From NCBI RefSeq assembly GCF_051622035.1, contig NC_135365.1, forward strand, positions 12,132,001 through 12,196,000: a stretch of 64,000 nucleotides of DNA, in the 5' to 3' direction. Below, piece after piece: positions 31,783 to 43,590 of the stretch. Both the position numbers and the translations under genes were made by a program. Every line of letters starts with the position of its first letter. Position 1 is the first letter of the stretch. Origin of the DNA: Arctopsyche grandis. Taxonomy: Eukaryota; Arthropoda; Insecta; Trichoptera; Hydropsychidae. The notes beneath the pieces are model-generated. The model worked only from the letters and a program-made list of their open reading frames with translations, searched no databases and had not been told where the DNA came from.

Positions 31783-33918
31783 ATGGATCCAAATTCGAAA
31801 AAGACGATGAGTGGAAAGTCGACGCGACCCGCAAGGAATAAGAGATTTACAAGGTATGCGCAGAAGTTGCATTCTAATTATAGTCTATCCTCGTTTTTTG
31901 TCCGAAACATGTTTGGCGTCTTTCATTTCCATTGTTAGTACTTGTGTTTAATTCGTTGGAGACAAACAGAGATCTGAAAAAGATATTCTAATTGGATAGT
32001 GTTTATTGTTTTTTCAGTAGAAAATCTTCGGGCATAGGACAGAAAACGGTCAAGAGATTGTTCACACCAGAAATAAAGAGATTTTTAAAAGAATGGCTCG
32101 TGCGTAGAAGAGAAAATCCATATCCAAATAGAGATGAGAAGAAGCGTTTAGCAATTGAAACTGGACTGACTTATATACAGGTAAATTACAAATACATTAG
32201 AGCAGTAATTTTTGATATAGTATTAAGAGGGCTGGACACCAGCGCCTTGTCCATACAAACGTATTACACTTCTCCCTTCCTCAATTATGGCACTAGAGAA
32301 ATTATTTTTTAATATGCTATGGATATCCACCATTAGGATGCATCTATCGTTTTATTTTTTTTGATTAGTTATTTTTATAGGAGCTAGGAGCCGCCAAACA
32401 TCTATAAAATCGCCTCTTTTTTACACCCACGAAATGAGTCCAGCGTGCTTATTTAACGGTCGATTTAAAAAAAAAATACGCGCATAGTTGAACAGACAAT
32501 ATCTTTCTCATACTGATGACGATTTTTTTTTTTAAATTGGTCCAGTTTTGGAGGAGAAAATGGGAGAATACGAAACCTCGATTTTGTCGATTTAAAATAC
32601 GTATTATCTGGTCGAAGCGAAACTGTCGCATTCACTCAATATATATATATTGATATATATTGTCGCATTCTATCAATATATATGTATATCGAAGAAAGGA
32701 ACGGCAACAAAATTAAGGTTTCGGGTGTACAGCCCTCTTAACAAAAGAATTATCTAAAAAGTACGTTACTAAAAATAAATAGCAATACAAAAAAAATAAT
32801 CTTTTGATATATTATACATATAATAATTTCCTGAAAGTCTTGAAACAACATATATAATTTGAGAGTTTTTACAAATTATACATTAAAATATCTATTGAGT
32901 TAAATTTTAAAAATGATTACTGTAGGAAAAGGTTGTCTTAAATACTGACCTTATTTATATTCTTTGTTAGTGAAGAACTTAATATAAAAAACCTTGTAAA
33001 AAGATATAAACAAATTTTAACAAAGGAAATTTCACTCTTTTGTAGTATTAATACTCAACATGCTTATAAAATGAAATCGAAGTCTTAGAAAAGATTGACT
33101 ATATGAACTATTATTATTAATATTGAAAATACAATTTATTTTTATAATTATTTTTCAAATTTCAGATTTGTAATTGGTTTGCCAATTGGAGAAGAAAGTT
33201 GAAAAACGCAAGCAGTGAACGCGCGAAGAAAACATGGGCTCACTTAATCAAAACATACAACACCACAGCCCGAGGCAATGTAGAGCAATTCAGTATATGC
33301 TCCGAAGACAGTATATGGGAAGAGACGGAACCTGGAAGTCCTGAGAGCATAGATGAACATCTAAAACCCGACCACTGCTACACTTCGAGGTGTCCAAAGA
33401 CTGAATCAACTTTCATAAAGCGCTTCAAGTCTGAAATGGCTGCTAGTCTTAAACCTCAATGTTACCATGTGAGTTCCACAACTGAAGAGTGCAAACACGC
33501 CATGTCAGCACACTCGATAAACAAGTACAAAAGCCACATCATGGAGAAATACTTAAATGGACTTAAAACGAAAGAGCTGAATGATATAGTTGTGTCCAAG
33601 CTACCGGATGTCAATCAGCAGCCAGTTCTTTTGAGCAAGTGGCTCGAGAGCGCTGCAAAATTTCAACCTCGGCAGAGCAATTATGTCACTTGGTTGCCGA
33701 ATCGGACCAAGAATTCCAAATTTGACAATAATGAAATACTTTGTCGGAACAAAACATCCGAGTATACTTTACAAGACTGCTGCAACGATTCGAAGATAGA
33801 CGATCCGTACGATAAAGCTTTCGATTTCAGAAATCAAGGTGTCGGTTTTGTCCACGCACGAGAAGAGGTCGAAGCGGCTGTTGCTTTAACTCGTCTCGCT
33901 GGTTTGTTTAAATCATAA
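31783..33918 (+). CDS. mkx: Homeobox protein Mohawk (TALE class)
   Basis: Exons are 31783-31853, 32018-32180 and 33166-33918, giving 328 aa with both GT-AG introns in frame. It is a nuclear transcription factor of the TALE homeodomain class, orthologous by sequence pattern to vertebrate MKX and the fly gene CG11617. The homeodomain spans ~33-92, with the three-residue loop PYP at 58-60 (RRRENPYPNRDEKK) and recognition helix CNWFANWRRKLKN. Ala at homeodomain position 50 is as in Mkx and Iroquois. Immediately after come the Mkx-type segments GNVEQFSICSEDS and, at ~197-211, NKYKSHIMEKYLNG. The homeodomain is split by an intron after Gln78. AATAAA lies at ~34009. A TATA-like TATTTATAAG lies at ~31609. 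Trp replaces the usual Ala next to Asn51, a visible oddity. Confidence 0.9.
32227..32737. mobile_element. MITE in mkx intron 2, TTAA- or TA-flanked
   Basis: Ends GAGGGCTGGACACC and GGTGTACAGCCCTC are inverted and flanked on both sides by TTAA (32223-32226, 32738-32741). A piggyBac-like duplication (TTAA) or a TA duplication with AGAGGG ends would both fit. The 511-bp interior is AT-rich and non-coding. Confidence 0.7.
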
Positions 33919-34479
33919 ATTCGACGATGACCAAAGAAAACTAGTTCAATAGGTTGCACATTGTGATATGTAATTAATTAAAAACAATGTGATATTTATT
34001 TCATTAGAATAAATAGGTGAAGTGTTGAAATTTTGTATGTACTTATGCTATTTTTATACATTTTTGGATACTAATAAAAATGAATCTGTGATCTCTGCAT
34101 TATCACAAAAATTGTACGCATCACGTTGTTTTAATTTCATTATCATCTATCTTAACCTCAATTTCATATTAACCTTCTTACCAGAAATGAAAAAAAAAGA
34201 GTGATTCAAAGCTTCATATAAGTTTAGTTGATGCATTCGCTAACATCGTCTCAGAAGATATGTATGTATATGTATATTAATCATACATTCAGACAAAAAC
34301 CAGAACTGTGATCATAACTTTTTTGGTTATTAACCAAAATCTATTTGTGCTAAAAAAAATACATAGGTATTATCTTCCCCCTTCACCTTCAAAGTAAACA
34401 ATAACTTATTTAAAAAGAAAAACATTTACCATTCAAAGTCAAGAATAAATAAAAAAAAAAAAAACCAAACAGATCAAAT

Positions 34480-34623
34480 TTAATAGAAGCCATTGAAGAA
34501 CTGAAGCATTTTATTCAGAACATCTCTTTGGACTTTGCAATTGATTTCCAATTTGTTCATAGCATTTCGCAAAATCTCAAAGTATTCACGCAGTTTGGAA
34601 CACAAATGTAAGTGCAAACTCAT
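34480..34623 (-). CDS. Candidate small ORF, 47 aa
   Basis: ATG at 34623 opens a 47-codon frame (MSLHLHLCSKLREYFEILRN..., ending FFNGFY). The composition suggests a single charged amphipathic helix. It lies 165 bp downstream of the mRpL10 stop on the same strand, in otherwise A/T-only DNA. It could be a separate microprotein, the second cistron of the mRpL10 transcript, or a relic exon. The plus strand is also open here and ends in a strong GTAAGT, so strand is not certain. No family recognised. Confidence 0.3.
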   Translation of the reverse strand: MSLHLHLCSKLREYFEILRNAMNKLEINCKVQRDVLNKMLQFFNGFY

Positions 34624-34787
34624 ATTAAGTAAGTATTATACATATGTATGTTGAAAAGGTAAATAGTAAAAGTAAATAAAAATATTTCAATTAATTTATT
34701 ATGTCTTACTAATTTGTCGACATACATATATTTGAAATACTAGATTTCAAAACTTATTGTATTAAGATTAAAGAAGAAAGCTACAAT

Positions 34788-35761
34788 CTACGACTCCGGT
34801 ACTGATTCTACATCTGGTGTCTGTGAATCTGTACTATTTTTTTTACTATCATCTTCGGACTGTTTCATTCTGACATACTCATCCAAATTATTAACAAGAG
34901 ACGACTGATGTTGGGTCATTTGACTGACAAGGTTCACTCCGCTACTTTGTAGGACATTACATAATTTCGATCTCATGATATCCAACGATGGGTATTCGCT
35001 GTATTCGACAAATTCATTTCTGGATACAAGACGTCCATCAATAATGGCAGCTGAAAGAATAACAAATGGTTAAAAATTCATTCTTACATAATGTTCTTTT
35101 ACATAAACAAGTACACATACCCATTAATATAAATTGGGGCGTCTTCCGGAGAATCTTAGAAAGTACGGCGGCTTTCACCTCTTCTGAAAATATGATCTGA
35201 CTTTGCGAAACAAATAGTTTGAGCACGCTTTCGAACGGCGTATCCGTAACTGCCATGCTTACGATTTTTTTGCCATAAGTTCGCAAGTACATGTTTTCCT
35301 TTTTCAGAGCTACCATAGTTTTGAATTTGTCATACGACGGAATCGAGTTTGTGTGTATGAAAGCGACCATTTTCGAGTGATTAAACCAATTGGCGCACTC
35401 TTTGGCTAGAATTGTCTCGAAGGGGTTTTCTATGTCTCTATTTTTTGATACTTTTAATTTTTTGCACTGAAATGCCATAGGCATATATTTGAATGATGGA
35501 TATTTAGGTTCCGAGATATCCAAATACGTTTGTTTGTAGAAATGTGGTCTTCTCGGTCTTTTGAGATCTATTTTACTACGGAAACGCTTAATCTCGGCAA
35601 AAGGAGATTTCAATTGGAGGAGACCTGAAACAGTTTACATAACCTATAAATCATGAATGGTATGAAGAGATTGAAAAAATCATGAATGGTATGAAGAGAT
35701 TAAAAAATCACAAGTAATTAAAATAAACAAAAGAAAGTTAACCTCTTTGAAAAAATGACAT
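34788..35761 (-). CDS. mRpL10: Mitochondrial large ribosomal subunit protein uL10m (mRpL10)
   Basis: Exons on the minus strand: 35761-35743, 35624-35121, 35050-34788; 261 aa, the same length as I recall for human MRPL10. It is a nuclear-encoded component of the mitochondrial ribosome stalk base, where uL10 anchors the L7/L12 dimers. Seen: a basic, serine/arginine-containing N-terminus (MSFFQRGLLQLKSPFAEIKR), fitting a mitochondrial targeting peptide; an uL10 core with KMVAFIHTNSIPSYDKFKTM, LKKENMYLRTYGKK and FVSQSQIIFSEEVKAAV..ILRKTPQFIL; and a C-terminal tail ending DVESVPES that parallels the human ending DPDTVPDS. The six-residue first exon uses donor GAG|GTTAAC. The gene is tail-to-tail with mkx and head-to-head with AAMP. 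Confidence 0.9.
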
Positions 35762-35769
35762 GATTATTT

Positions 35770-36149
35770 TTATATTAAACGAAAACGAGGAAAACTCAAT
35801 TGACAAACTACTGTCAGATGAGAAATACGATTTGGTCTAAAGATGCATAAATTCGTTCCGATCATGGTATAATGAATTTTAAAATGCAATTGTAATCATT
35901 TTTATTTAAAAACAAATAAAAACGTTTTTTTATGCTATATTAATTATATAATAGATTTAATATTTATTTTTATTTCAATATCCAAGTTTTGGGTTGACAT
36001 CATTATTTGTAAAACATGATCTGTATATTTTTTATTTCTATGTCAATTTATTTTTATATGGAGTTCTCAATTTTATTTGAAGTTCCTTTACATTACGATC
36101 AAAGAATCGAAACGACCACTTTTTTGAGGAGCTCCGCTTCAGCCTCAGA
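35770..36149. other. mRpL10 5' flank
   Basis: AT-rich DNA between the mRpL10 start and an LTR-like remnant. I recognise no TATA or other core promoter element. Confidence 0.35.
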
Positions 36150-36457
36150 CTGTGTGACCGTTATAAGTGCATGTAGGCTAAACAATGGCCACCGAATTGG
36201 TTGTTATTGGTCCCTTCGCAGAAGTGACCGATACCGTGGGACTGGGTGTCGTGGGAATACATATCCAGGTAAATGCCTAAACAATAGGGAAGTAACCGGA
36301 TGCCTTGAGCGACCGACCCGTTATAAGGCGGTACTTAGGTGATATCAAGACATTCTGGACGGAGTACTGCCAGTGCGTGTATCTCCTTAATCATCAATAA
36401 ATGCTGTGAAACGACTTTGGCCTTTTACTTGGATCCTCCACCCACCCCTACGCAACA
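36150..36457 (+). mobile_element. Diverged solo LTR of the 46399/62029 family
   Basis: The 3' half matches the other two LTRs: CAATAAATGCTGTGAAACGA, TTTGGCC and CCACCCACCCCTACGCAACA at the end (36457). The 5' part is diverged (TGTGACCGTTATAAG). No matching 4-bp duplication is seen, so it is older or rearranged. It lacks the SINE found in the other two copies. Confidence 0.6.
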
Positions 36458-36836
36458 ATACTTATTCCACTCTACTACATGCTACGGTTAAGTATGAATA
36501 GAAATTACATATATTCATTTATTTATTTACTATTTACGTATAAAAATCTTATTTATTTATGGAAGATAACAAATCATCCCCAATTGCTTGTCTTTTCTAG
36601 TTGATAATTTGACATTAATTTTAATGCAGAAAAAAAGTCATTCAACACTTATTTGAGTAATAGGCAAACTTAAAGCAACTCTACACATTGTTTTAATTTG
36701 TTCTATATAAATATTATGGCTTTGAAACCAATTTTACTCTAATTCTACGCACACCCTCTATTATATTACAATCTTTTTGAATGTGTTGCTCCAAATCAAA
36801 ATCTTATTTTTGAAGGAAATTTTAATTTTAAAAAAA

Positions 36837-36952
36837 TCAGAGCTGTGGAGCATTACCAAATTACGTGATCTGGCTCCATTCCAGCTCCGGATAAAACCTC
36901 ATAGTTCTACTGTTCCATGTTCCTGCTCCGAGCTCCGCAGCAACGCCCTGAA
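36837..36952. mobile_element. Short hAT-like MITE remnant
   Basis: Ends CAGAGCTGTGGAGC and GCTCCGCAGCAACGCCCTG are inverted, with GGCTCC/GGAGC-type subterminal repeats between. Related in style to the 22402-22882 element. No duplication visible. Confidence 0.4.
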
Positions 36953-37564
36953 TTCGATCTCCGTCGTATTTTATATTTGTATGGTAGTATTAAGTTGTCT
37001 TACGACCCATTCACTTAGACTTCTGTTTTGACAGCTCGCACGTGTCGTACTATAAGGTTTGAATCCTTTAAAGGTTTTTCTTTAATTTATTATAATTTTA
37101 AACACTTTTTATCAACACTATTATGTATATATTCCGTTACCCATTATGATATGTTGTATTATATTAAATTCGTCCTTTCCTGATAAATGCCTTACCATAT
37201 TCATTTTCCTTCAACCCTTGTTATGAATTTATTTCAGAGAAGACAAAATGTATTACTAACTAAATATAAAATAATTTAATATAGGAGCATGTGTTTTTAT
37301 AAATACTTTTGTTATCAAATCGGTTTTTTGTTGATTAAATAAAACTAAATATAAAAAACTTCATTGGTAAACAACTATGCTTTCGTTGGCGTTTTTTTTT
37401 ATCAACATAGCGATTCATTCAATATATTGTTATTGTAATTTTTTTTTGTTTTTGAATTATTGGAAAGTAAATTATTATATATATACATATATGAAACCTT
37501 ATAAAATTTGTTTGAAATGAATACAAAAATATTCAAATTATATATTTGTTTTCAGCTAGTAAGA

Positions 37565-40138
37565 ATGAGAGATGAAACTCCACCATCCTCCGTTGACGGA
37601 GATGATGAGATCATGGGTGAAGAATCCGACGAAGATGAGATGGTCTACGTCGGTGATGCAGATGAAGTGTTGGACATCCTCGACAATCCGAATATCGAAG
37701 ACTCAGACGGTGATGAAGATATTATCGACAATGCAGAACTTGTTTTCAGTCGGCACAAAGGTTCAGTGTTCTGTGGCTCTATCCATCCCCAAGGCAAGTT
37801 TGCCGTCAGCGGAGGCGAGGACGACAAAGCCTATGTTTGGGACATCTCAACTGGGGAGCCATTATTTGAATGCACCGAGCACTCGGATTCGGTGCTCGTT
37901 GCCAGTTTCAGTTTTGACGGAGCGTTTTTGGCAACAGCTGATATGGGCGGCCTCATCCAGATTCGACGCTGTCCAACCGAAGCTAATGCTACTTGGGAGC
38001 CTATATGGTCAAACCAAATAGGTGATCTGTCTTGGGGCTTTTGGCACCCGGGTGCACACGTTTTTATATGCTGTGCTGAAGTTGGTGATATTTATGTGTG
38101 GAAAATACCCTCTGGTGAGGCTAAAATTTTATTGAATCACGGACAACGGGCACCATGTGGAGTTGTAAGAAAAGTTTTGATTATACATATGTATATTTAT
38201 TTAAAAAAAAAATGTTTTGATTTGTGCGGTCTTTTTTCCTTTTTATAGCTGTTACGAGATGGTAGACGATTGGCTGTAGGATACGACGATTGTTCTATTA
38301 AAATATGGGATCTAAAAACGGCAACGAGCTTATTTCACATTACTTCTGAATCTAAAGAAATTGCTATAAATGCTATAGATTCCTATCACGATAACAATCT
38401 TATTGTTGCTGGATGTATCGATGGTAAATTTTGTTATAATTATTTCCATTTGTCTTACTTAAGGATTTGTTGGTATGAAAATTTACGTTGTGTTTAATTT
38501 GAATAGGAAAAGTTATAATGGTAAAATCTACTACGGGAAAAATCATCGGAACCTTAAACGTCGACTCCACAGTTGAATCAGTAAAATTCAGTAAAGATCC
38601 AAGTCTTGGGCTGTTTGCTGTTGGTAAGTATATTTAATTCGATATATCTGCTAACCCTTCTGCTCTATGAATTAATTAAAATCAGCAATGTGTTGTTATT
38701 AAAAAGATAATTAAAACAATGATTTATCTATTAATACTTCATATAAAGATAAAATATACATATGTATAATGTTTTATATAACAAAAAAAAACCACATATG
38801 TACATACAAATACATGTAACACTAAACTTTGAATGATTTATGGTCCGTTTATATTATCCAGTACTTTACGTCAACAGCTCGGCACAACTCTGCACGGAAA
38901 ATTACTTCTATTCATACTATACAGCACCGCCTGTTTTCGACACGTTCATATTGGATGAGTGCAAGGCAATATCAGCTAACATATGCATTACAGAGCGCGA
39001 CGATACAGCGCAATATTGCTTGCGTCGTATCATTGAGTCAATATTGTCACTACGACATTTCTGAAAAGATTCATATACGCATCGCAGCACTTTCGTTAGT
39101 ACGGGTGCACTCGCCACTATGACGTCATGTCATGCGTGAATATTTCCATAAGCTTGATAAGTTTCGGTGACACGTACTGTTGTATAATATGCATAGATCG
39201 TGTTGGTTACTGCTGTTTCGATACGCCACAACAAAATGCTCATGGACCTAACGCTCAACGGCACAACGCGCACGACCTAAAGCTCACGCGACCAAACGTA
39301 TCGTAATTGTAATTGAAAATCTTCATAAATACGAAGACACAAAAAGATCCTATAATTAAGTTGGTACCTTGTGAATAAATTGAGATTAAACTGAAATATC
39401 TAATAAATATTTCATTTACTAATCTGTAATAAGATAATGTGTGAATTCGTCACGACAAATTTTATTGAATTTTGGATTAATTTTGTTGTAAAAAATAGCG
39501 TTTAATACGTACGAATAATTCCGTGAGCGTTTTATCTGTGAATGTTATGTCCGTGAGTGTTATGACGCATGAGCGTTTTATCTGTGAGTATAATATCCGT
39601 GAACGTTATGTCGTGCGCGTTGTGTCATTGAGCGTTTTGTCGCGGAACCATTACACATTACGAAAGATATGAATATGTCCATATAAAATGTACTAAAAAC
39701 ATTTTTCGTACTTCTGTTTATGTGTAGTTGCCGACTTGAGCTGTGCTGGTATAAAAGAACCTTTAAAAGTACAAAGATTTATAAATGTATTCGTGATATT
39801 ATAACCATATTCGTTGTATTCATTCAGGTACACTTGATGGAAGTTTGACTGTTTGGGATGCAGCGAGACAGACTTTGCGTCACAACTGTGCTACGCAAGA
39901 AGGCGGTGAAGCTATCGGCATAACGTCTATGATGTGGATTAACAATTACATCGTGGCAACCTGTATAAGCGGATGTACAAAAGTATTCGACGGAAAAAAT
40001 GGAGAATTAATACAAAATTTCAGCGGCCACAAAGCTGAAGTACTAGACATTTCACATTCTTCGGCATCCGATAGTATTATGACCACTTCAGACGACGGCA
40101 CCTGTAGAATATTTAAGTTAGATTTACCGACGGCTTGA
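37565..40138 (+). CDS. AAMP: Angio-associated migratory cell protein (AAMP), WD40 protein
   Basis: Exons are 37565-38164, 38249-38423, 38507-38623 and 39828-40138; 400 aa with all phases closing. AAMP is a cytosolic/nuclear WD40 protein; its fungal relative Sqt1 acts in loading a ribosomal protein, and the animal role is less settled. Seen: an acidic N-terminus (1-58, DDEIMGEESDEDEMVYVG), then WD repeats, including HKGSVFCGSIHPQGKFAVSG followed by GEDDKAYVWD, DGRRLAVGYDDCSIKIWDL, DGSLTVWDAARQTLRH and HKAEVLDISHS. The first coding exon has an acceptor nine bases before ATG 37565 with the frame still open, so the start may lie further 5', or the upstream exon may be a leader. Intron 3 (1.2 kb) carries a Harbinger-related element. 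Confidence 0.9.
38835..39755 (+). mobile_element. Harbinger-related element in AAMP intron 3
   Basis: Homologous to 877-1673 by shared blocks (ATTCATAC.., GAGTGCAAGGCAATAT, GCGCAATATTGCTTGCGTC, GAATATGTCCATA, AAAATGTAC). It has lost the transposase fragment but gained an internal array of CGTGAGCGTTTTATC-like units at ~39520-39650, partly inverted with AACGCTCA/GCTCACGCG units at ~39250-39290. Confidence 0.55.
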
Positions 40139-40287
40139 CCTACGATTATTATTTGAAATATATACTTTTTATTGTTCCCAATGTGTTTTCATGTATTTAT
40201 TATTTGTATTATCTACAATATTACATACAGTTACGGTCATCAACGTGCTAGTTTGCTCATACTCGAACCAATCTGGCCAGTTATAGT

Positions 40288-40923
40288 TACGGTGACCATA
40301 TTTTTTGGGAGAAAATAAAGGACATTAGGAATCGTTTTGTAACTTAAAAAAAATGAAAAATTATAAATTTATAACATTTACATATAATAAAATGTTAGCA
40401 TAAAAATTTTAAACAATCATATACACATTCTTGAAATTAATTTTAATATTTTTCACAAGAATCAACTTTTTTTAATAATGCGGGTTCGTGCTTAAAAATC
40501 AAAAATTGTTTACAGCTCATTTCAAAGTTGCATTTGGTATAAATGCATGCCCCTATATAATCTATTTTAATTGGGTTTTCTCATGGGTCCACATATAGTT
40601 AATTCACAAATAAAAATATTCGTTCAATTATTATTAGATCCAAGGAGACTTTTAAAGGAGCAATTTTAAAATGAACCCATGTTGGCAGGGCTTGTCATTT
40701 TGTCATCATTCTTCTATCTTTTCATTTGTCGATCTTCGATCTCTCAAACATTTCTATAGCAGAAAACTCCAGTAGGATCGTCTTAGTCCTAGTGAAATAG
40801 CGACAATCAACTTAACAAAAAAATAATGGACAAGAGGGCGATTTTAGAAAATAAATAAATTTAAAGAATAAAACAGTGAAATAAAGGACTGGCCTCTTAA
40901 ATAAAGGGCGTATGGTCACCGTA
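40288..40923. mobile_element. Non-autonomous DNA element, TACGGTGACCATA ends
   Basis: Exact 13-bp inverted termini, TACGGTGACCATA and TATGGTCACCGTA, with subterminal AATAAAGGAC motifs. The interior of ~610 bp is non-coding. It begins about 150 bp after the AAMP stop. Superfamily not assigned. Confidence 0.7.
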
Positions 40924-40929
40924 TTTATT

Positions 40930-41270
40930 GTGTTAAAAGAACAAATAGTTTGTTCATGCACAAACCTTCACGCATAAGTTTAAGTATTCTCGTCACATCC
41001 TCGTATATATTTTTAATCTTAGCGGAAACGAGAATTATAGCAAAGGTATTAAAATTATAGAGGCTTACAAAGGATTTCCCTTTTGAATACTAAGCGTTTT
41101 GACATCTCAAAGGTTTTGAAAGTGTCATGCGATACCTGGCGAGTGTATTTGAAGATAGCTTTTGACTGTTAGTAATTAAACTAATAGTACGTCAATTGAT
41201 AAACTATTATATTCCTGAACGAACTGGAGTGAACACTTGGACTGGAATGTATACACTTAAAACTATGCAA
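40930..41270 (+). repeat. Dispersed repeat, copy 3 of the 14360/21185 family
   Basis: Shares GCGTTTTGACATCTCAAAGG, GTGTCATGCGATACC and ACTGGAGTGAACACTTGGAC with 21185-21420 and its complement at 14360-14575. Confidence 0.6.
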
Positions 41271-41551
41271 TAAACGTTTCCGTAGAATCATCAATCCTAC
41301 ACACGATTAGATTGGACATACTTATATTTGTCATGAGTGGGAGAATGCTATGAGAATATCTACAAGTATAACAATACTTAAGTTTAATGAAGGTACAATT
41401 CTGATATCTAATGTGACTGTAATTTGTCTTAAATACTTGCTATTACACTACAAATAAGGTACATACGTACATATTTCATATTCATTTTCAAATTAATGTG
41501 TCTATATGTATATAGATTCATAGTATTTTGCACCAAATAAGAAATAATTAA

Positions 41552-42341
41552 CCCTTTAGTGCTGTCGTCTTTTCTATTCTTCATGTTAACCCTCCACGCT
41601 GAAAATTTCGTCAACATTTACAACTAGAATTATTTAGAAATCCAATAGAAAGCAGGTATAAAAATTATAGCTAATCCAACAAACCCTAGATAACTACCAC
41701 CGAGGATTTCGAATTTTGTAAAGGTGTGTTTAGACTCTAATATATCTTGCAAAAATATAAAGAAAACAAAAGAAGTCTATTAATGAATGTATTTTTCCAA
41801 AACTAGTTCCATCTTCGTCATTGTTGTTAAAATGTAATGCTCACAATCTTTTTTTTTTTTTTGATTTTTAAATGCTTTTTATTATTACGAAATTATGTTC
41901 ACAATACATCTTATATCTATTTTAATAGCTACTGATCTACTGATCATTTTCTATTTTACAATTTAATTTAATTTGGTTAGTAATCATAGTATTATATTAT
42001 TCTAATGTTAATCTGCAGCATAATAGGAAAAATAACACAAAAACCTATTTACAATCCTTATAAGTCACAATCTAAAATACTCAGCAGTTAGGGATTTCCA
42101 TCGGGTAATTCTGCTATGGTTATAAATTCAGAAATTCCGATGTAAACGAGTCTTTATAAACGTTGACAAATGAATCACACGGATTACACGACCCATGTTC
42201 AATGCTAACTTAAAAGGCTTAGCAGGTAGTATTCTTATTTACTTTGTACATGTAAAGTTTACAACGCCTATCGGCGTTTTGCAGGCCTATGGACTTCAAA
42301 AACAGCAAAACGCCGATCGGCGTTGGTCAGCATTCAAAGGG
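41552..42341. mobile_element. piggyBac-like non-autonomous element
   Basis: Ends CCCTTTAGTGCTG and CAGCATTCAAAGGG are flanked by TTAA on both sides (41548-41551, 42342-42345), the hallmark of piggyBac. The right subterminal region has inverted CGCCTATCGGCG / CGCCGATCGGCG repeats. The 790-bp interior has no transposase ORF. Confidence 0.8.
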
Positions 42342-42345
42342 TTAA

Positions 42346-43590
42346 ACTTTTTTTAACTTCCTACATATGTAAGTTAATGGAATGTAATTTAATGACGAGA
42401 TGCACGACATGTACTTTTATTTGATAAACAAGTCAATCCACGGTGCGTGTTCAAACGGTGTACTCTTCCGCTCTCATTCAATTGTGCGTTTGACAAAGGA
42501 CCTGACAATCTTAATGAAAGTTATATCGCTTTAAACGAAATCTCCACAGCATTGTATACCATTTACAAATCACACGTAGTCGACAAGATCAGACTCATGG
42601 TATCGGACTCATATGTATAATAGTAACAAAAAAGAAGAAAGTTAAAACAATTTAAAAAGACATGTTATTGTTTGTTTTCTCATTAGTAATAAGTTATTAC
42701 TAATAACATAATTGAATAGTATGAGTTGAATCGTCAAAAAAAGTTGCATAATTCGAGGAAACCGTTCCTTCCGAGAGGTTGTGCAGAAAACTTTCGACAG
42801 CCATAAATTAAACGAGGACTTGCGCCTGCAAATAAAAAGACCGGTTATTCCGGTAGTTGGCCAGTTTCTTTTTTTTAATTGACAAAACTGAACCAGACAG
42901 AGGGTTTAAAAAATCCAGCAAAATAAAAAGGGGTTGTAGAACAAAGCCAATACATGTGTTGAATGGCTATATTTAGTAGGTTTGAAGTTTCACACAGCGC
43001 ACTGATGTGATATCTAAAATCGATTTTATTGGAATTAGTGACGTAAGCAGCTCAAACCTTGTGAAAGCCCTTTAGATAAAATTTTACGTGGAAACAAAGA
43101 TAACGCAGAAATTGTCTGGATGTAGTGTTCTATTTATTTTGTAGCTGTAGGCGAAGAGTTCGCATTAAAAGATGAGAAAGGTTGCTACTTATTTATGCCT
43201 TATTGTACATTCTTCAAAGTTTGTTTTTCCCCATACGGAAAAAAACACAGAATTCCATTCGAGATGTTATCACTGACAGTTTTCGTTGGAAACATTCCAT
43301 TCAAAATTATCATAAAAATCACAACATGAGGCTATAAAAAAGGTTGAAGGTTTCAGAAATTGTTTATTTATTTTATTTCTGATTGTAAATGCATCTAACT
43401 TATAAGGTTGAGGCTGAATTGTTTTTTATTGTCATTTTTAATTTCGCTGGATTGACAAGCACCAAACATTCAACAATAGTTAGCCTTTAACTCATAGTAG
43501 ATTTCTTTAACATTGTTTTTTCCAAACACATAAGCCCTAGCTCAACTTTACTTCTGAGCATTTTTTATATTTATAGTTCACGTTTTTTAT
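42346..43590. other. Intergenic, nothing recognised
   Basis: AT-rich DNA; no ORF of note, no terminal repeats, no tRNA-like structure seen. Confidence 0.4.

Noticed and set aside
38829-39122. 97-codon ORF in AAMP intron 3
   Set aside because: Lies within a Harbinger-related repeat also found at 877-1673 and shows no protein similarity.
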